Of a stretch of DNA of 6,004 bases, positions 3,470 through 6,004 are shown piece by piece. Each line of letters begins with the position of its first letter. Within the stretch, counting starts at the first letter, position 1. Both the position numbers and the translations under genes were made by a program. The stretch is from CAYQAJ01 sp964415245 (GTDB taxonomy: Bacteria; Planctomycetota; Planctomycetia; Pirellulales; Pirellulaceae): contig CAYQAJ010000305.1 of NCBI GenBank assembly GCA_964415245.1, positions 1 to 6,004 on the forward strand, given 5' to 3'. The notes beneath the pieces are model-generated. The model was not told where the DNA came from and ran no database searches. It worked only from the letters and a program-made list of their open reading frames with translations.

Positions 3470-6004
3470 CTACTCTGCTTGCTCTGTTGTCTCTTCTTGT
3501 TTGGCGCTTTCATTTGCGCCCGTGGCGGCGCCGTCCTCGGAAAGGGGGACAGGCACCGTTTGCTCCGCAGACTCCGCAAACGGAGCCAGTCCCCGATCCT
3601 CGTTCGACCGGCCCTCAGCAAAGGGGACAGGCACCTTTTGCTCCGCGGACTGCGCAAACGGAGCCAGTCCGCCAGCGCTCGCAGACTTTTCATCAGTATC
3701 GCGTCCGGCGAAGGCGGACACAACCATCACCTCGATCGCCAGCTTGCGAATGTTGTAGTCGTGGGCGGCAAAAGATTCTTGCAGGTCGGCCTGTGCTCGC
3801 GGCCCGTAGGCCCGAACTGGCTGCTGCACCAGGTGGTGGAACATCTGCTCGACGAACGCCGCATGGGCGTCGTCGCTGCCGGCCAGAAACGTGGCCAGGT
3901 CGCGGGCGCCACTCAGCGTGACCGTACCGCCCGAGCGGGTGTGGTAACTACCCGTGTCGTCGACCGGCTTGCCACGATCCAATTCTCGGTATCGGCCGAC
4001 GGCGTCGAAATGCTCCAGCGTGAACCCCAACGGGTTGATAATGCCGTGGCAGCTCATGCAGTTGGTGGCCTGGGTTTGCAGGGCGACCCGCTCGCGCGTG
4101 GTGAGGTCGGGGCGCAATTCGGGGGCCAGTGGAACGACCGCTTGCGGCGGCGGACGAAGCGACTGGCCCAGCACGCCCCGCGCCAGGAACACGCCGCGGT
4201 GAATGGGGGAAGTTTCGCTGGCGCCGGCGAAGGTGGCCATGATATAGGGGTGCGTGAGGACACCGCCCCGCTTGCCGGGATCGAGTTGCACTTTCTCGAA
4301 TCGGTCGGAGCGGGCGAGCGGATCGCGGGGGGGCGACTCGGGCTCGGGAGACGATTCAGCGTTGGCCGGCGGTTCGGCATCGGCGGCGGGTTCGGCATCG
4401 GCGGCTTGTTGCACATCGGCGTTTGCCTCAGTGCCGGTTGCCGATTCGGCAGCAGCGGGAGGCTCGGAAGCGGTCGCTGGTTCGGTCGTGGCGGCCGGCT
4501 CGCTGTTCGCAGCCGGTTGGGTATCGCTGGCCAAAGCAACGCCGTAGAACGCCGCCAGCCGATCGTTCACGTAGACTTCGTCGCCCGAAAAAAGGCGGCG
4601 ATAGTCGGACCCTTCAGACCACAAGACATCGTCCAGGTAGAGTTCCAACGAGGTGCGCAGATCGGCGATGACTTCTGCGTCGAAGCCGGCGAACACTTCC
4701 TGATTCTTAGTCAAGTCCTTGGTAGAGTCGACGTGCAGCCACGTGAGCAGAAACTCGCGAAGCTTGGTTTTGGCCCGCGGATCGGCCAGCATCCGCTCGG
4801 CCTGCTGGGCCACCTGCTCCTTGGTTGCGAGTCGGTTCTCGGCGGCGGCGCTGGTTAGCTCGCTGTCGGGAATCGAATCCCACAACCCGAGCGCCAGCCT
4901 TGCCGCCACGCCGTACTGGTCAGGCTGATCTTCAATCTCGTGGAACAGAAACCGCGGCGACTTGAGCACCAACAGCACGACTCGCGTCACCGCGACTTCG
5001 GGATCGGCTGCCTCGGCGAAATGCCGCGTGACGAACAGCTCCACTTGCTCGGGAGTGAGCGGCCGGCAAAACGCCCTCTCGGCAAAATCGCGGCAGAACG
5101 CTTGCAACTTTTCGGTACGATCCCCTGCGCCGTCGCGCGTGCCGGCAAGCTCGTTCATATGGTCGGCGACGTATCCGGCCGCATCGATGGCCGCAACGGT
5201 GGTGGCCTCGTCCCACGCCTTCGACACCGAGCTGCCGCGAATCCAGCCGTAGCTGCGATCGTCGGGCGGGAACGGCGTCGTGCACGCAAATACCTCGGGC
5301 GAAGTCTCGGGCGAAAGGTTGCGCGAGGGGATCGGCTCCAACTCGCCGTGGGGCCGCTTCCACAACAGCGCGATCGACGCTGGGGGCGACGGCGGCTTTT
5401 CCTTCTGCTTGTCCGAATCGTCGACCCCCTGCTTGGCCTTGGTGAATTCCAACCGCAACGAGTACGGGCGGCCGGCGATCAGGAACAGGCTGGCCGTGTA
5501 TTCGGTGTCGCTGCCCGATTTGACCCAGGCGTCGATCAGCGGCGTATCGAGATCGTTCACCCACAACCGCGCGGCGTGGTCGGTGCGAATGACAAAGTCG
5601 TACGTGCCCGTTTCGTCGGCCAGGACCGACCCCTGCCAGCGGATCGAGAATTCGTTCGGCTCGGTAATCTGGGACACCGGTGCTTCGGTGCCAAAGTCGA
5701 AGTTGATCTGCGGGTCGATCCGCGTGGCTTGCCCTGCCTGATCGCCTCCGCGGCGGCGACGCCCGCCGAGCCTTCGCCCCTGGAAATACTCGCCGCGAAC
5801 TCCGCGCTCGTCGCCCCAGACGGCCGGCCCACGGAAGCTGCCCACAAGATCGGCCACCGACTGGCGATACTGGCGCACCGTCAGCCGGCTCACTTCGATT
5901 CGCGCCGGTCGGTTTCGCTCGCGAGCGATAGGGGAATAGAAGGCGTCGTGAATATAGGCGGCGGCAGCGCGGGCCTCGTCGGCCGACAACGTGCCGGGGT
6001 CGTC
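3470..6004 (-). CDS. DUF1592/DUF1588/DUF1585 multidomain protein with PA14 domain and c-type haem motif (5' end outside window)
   Basis: At least 844 residues are visible and the frame runs off the right edge. Counting residue 1 at the TTG codon at 5989, residues 30-50 look like the start of DUF1587 (RLTVRQYRQSVADLVG). Residues 64-205 are a PA14 domain (GEYFQG, FSIRWQGSVLADETGTYDF, LWVND). DUF1595 follows at about 290-350, then DUF1592 at 355-485, DUF1588 at 563-665 and DUF1585 at 690-762. DUF1588 contains CMSCH (644-648), a CxxCH haem-attachment site, so the protein should act outside the cytoplasm, probably in electron transfer. A planctomycete cytochrome c domain would be expected further upstream. 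The TTG is probably internal, since the frame continues through DDPGT before it. Two oddities are an Ala/Glu/Pro-rich insertion at 487-556 and a C-terminal tail (about 763-839) made largely of two translated palindromic repeats. The gene is the upstream partner of the DUF1552 gene. Its substrate is unknown. Confidence 0.93.
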   Translation of the reverse strand, partial: DDPGTLSADEARAAAAYIHDAFYSPIARERNRPARIEVSRLTVRQYRQSVADLVGSFRGPAVWGDERGVRGEYFQGRRLGGRRRRGGDQAGQATRIDPQINFDFGTEAPVSQITEPNEFSIRWQGSVLADETGTYDFVIRTDHAARLWVNDLDTPLIDAWVKSGSDTEYTASLFLIAGRPYSLRLEFTKAKQGVDDSDKQKEKPPSPPASIALLWKRPHGELEPIPSRNLSPETSPEVFACTTPFPPDDRSYGWIRGSSVSKAWDEATTVAAIDAAGYVADHMNELAGTRDGAGDRTEKLQAFCRDFAERAFCRPLTPEQVELFVTRHFAEAADPEVAVTRVVLLVLKSPRFLFHEIEDQPDQYGVAARLALGLWDSIPDSELTSAAAENRLATKEQVAQQAERMLADPRAKTKLREFLLTWLHVDSTKDLTKNQEVFAGFDAEVIADLRTSLELYLDDVLWSEGSDYRRLFSGDEVYVNDRLAAFYGVALASDTQPAANSEPAATTEPATASEPPAAAESATGTEANADVQQAADAEPAADAEPPANAESSPEPESPPRDPLARSDRFEKVQLDPGKRGGVLTHPYIMATFAGASETSPIHRGVFLARGVLGQSLRPPPQAVVPLAPELRPDLTTRERVALQTQATNCMSCHGIINPLGFTLEHFDAVGRYRELDRGKPVDDTGSYHTRSGGTVTLSGARDLATFLAGSDDAHAAFVEQMFHHLVQQPVRAYGPRAQADLQESFAAHDYNIRKLAIEVMVVSAFAGRDTDEKSASAGGLAPFAQSAEQKVPVPFAEGRSNEDRGLAPFAESAEQTVPVPLSEDGAATGANESAKQEETTEQAE
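3545..3594. repeat. 50-bp GGGGAC...GTCCCC palindromic repeat, copy A (inside coding sequence)
   Basis: GGGGAC-A-GGC-A-CCGTTTGC on the left pairs with its near-complement GCAAACGG-A-GCC-A-GTCCCC on the right, with two mismatches placed symmetrically in the stem. The middle CTCCGCAGACTCC allows further pairing. The element lies in the last 50 codons of the DUF1592-type gene and is read as GLAPFAESAEQTVPVP. Copy B, 78 bp away in the same orientation, shares most of its sequence. Confidence 0.88.
3623..3672. repeat. 50-bp GGGGAC...GTCCGC palindromic repeat, copy B (inside coding sequence)
   Basis: This is a second copy of the element at 3545-3594, of identical length and in the same orientation. 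It differs by a handful of substitutions, including one in the outermost arm (GTCCGC in place of GTCCCC). It is translated in the same frame as GLAPFAQSAEQKVPVP. The two copies are offset by 78 bp, exactly 26 codons. The sequence left of each copy is also alike (CTCGGAAA and CTCAGCAAA). Confidence 0.88.
4322..4531 (-). other. Ala/Glu/Pro-rich low-complexity linker in the DUF1592-type protein
   Basis: About 70 residues between the DUF1592 and DUF1588 domains consist almost only of A, E, P, S, T and D. They contain degenerate units of the form (A/S)EP(A/P)A and ADAEP. No structure or hydrophobic core is expected. The matching DNA is a run of imperfect short repeats (GGTTCGGCATCGGCGGC is seen twice in succession near 4370-4405). 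The flanking domains are intact, so this is an in-frame expansion, probably a flexible spacer. Confidence 0.8.

Noticed and set aside
3467..4858. 463-codon plus-strand frame with Gly-rich repeats opposite the DUF1592-type gene
   Set aside because: It is an antisense shadow. Its GRRFGIGGGFGIGG-like part is only the complement of the Ala/Glu/Pro linker.
5987..5989. TTG at 5989 as the start of the DUF1592-type gene
   Set aside because: The frame continues to the window edge (DDPGT before it). Family members normally have a cytochrome c domain upstream, so this leucine codon is probably internal.

Overview
The window looks like draft-assembly DNA from a member of the Planctomycetota, probably Pirellulales-like. 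The main evidence is a minus-strand pair encoding a DUF1592/DUF1588/DUF1585 family protein with a PA14 domain and a c-type haem motif, followed by a Tat-exported DUF1552 protein. This pairing is characteristic of planctomycetes and some verrucomicrobia. The long repeat-filled intergenic region, the high GC and the near absence of Shine-Dalgarno sites fit the same source. The species cannot be named from the sequence.

Layout. Positions 1-348 (minus) hold the N-terminal part of a DNA methyltransferase-like gene that runs off the left edge. It is interrupted near its start by ten unresolved bases (331-340). Positions 349-1624 carry no convincing gene. This stretch holds a 43-bp near-perfect hairpin (613-655), an AT-rich patch with a small inverted repeat, a 26-bp tandem duplication, an 83-bp nested fold-back, and several arrays of degenerate heptamers (TCAGnnn, TCCGnnn, TCTGGnC) with strict 7-bp spacing. 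Positions 1625-2029 (plus) encode a small protein with two membrane segments. A short convergent gap (2030-2137) holds weak hairpins and another heptamer array in inverse orientation. Positions 2138-3454 and 3470-6004 (both minus) are the DUF1552 gene and the 3' part of the DUF1592-type gene, 15 bp apart and almost certainly cotranscribed, with the DUF1592-type gene first.

How the genes relate. The two minus-strand genes encode two exported proteins that recur as neighbours in planctomycetes. One is a multidomain protein with a CxxCH haem site and a PA14 carbohydrate-binding-type domain, the other a Tat substrate whose motifs resemble the alkaline-phosphatase-like DUF1501/DUF1552 group. Their biochemical role is unproven. 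The methyltransferase and the small membrane protein show no functional link to them.

The most unusual content is the repeats. One is a family of heptamer arrays on both sides of the small membrane-protein gene. The other is a pair of 50-bp GGGGAC...GTCCCC palindromes inside the 3' end of the DUF1592-type gene, where they are translated in frame as a duplicated C-terminal tail. I see no CRISPR array, RNA gene, insertion sequence or prophage, and no convincing complete new system.
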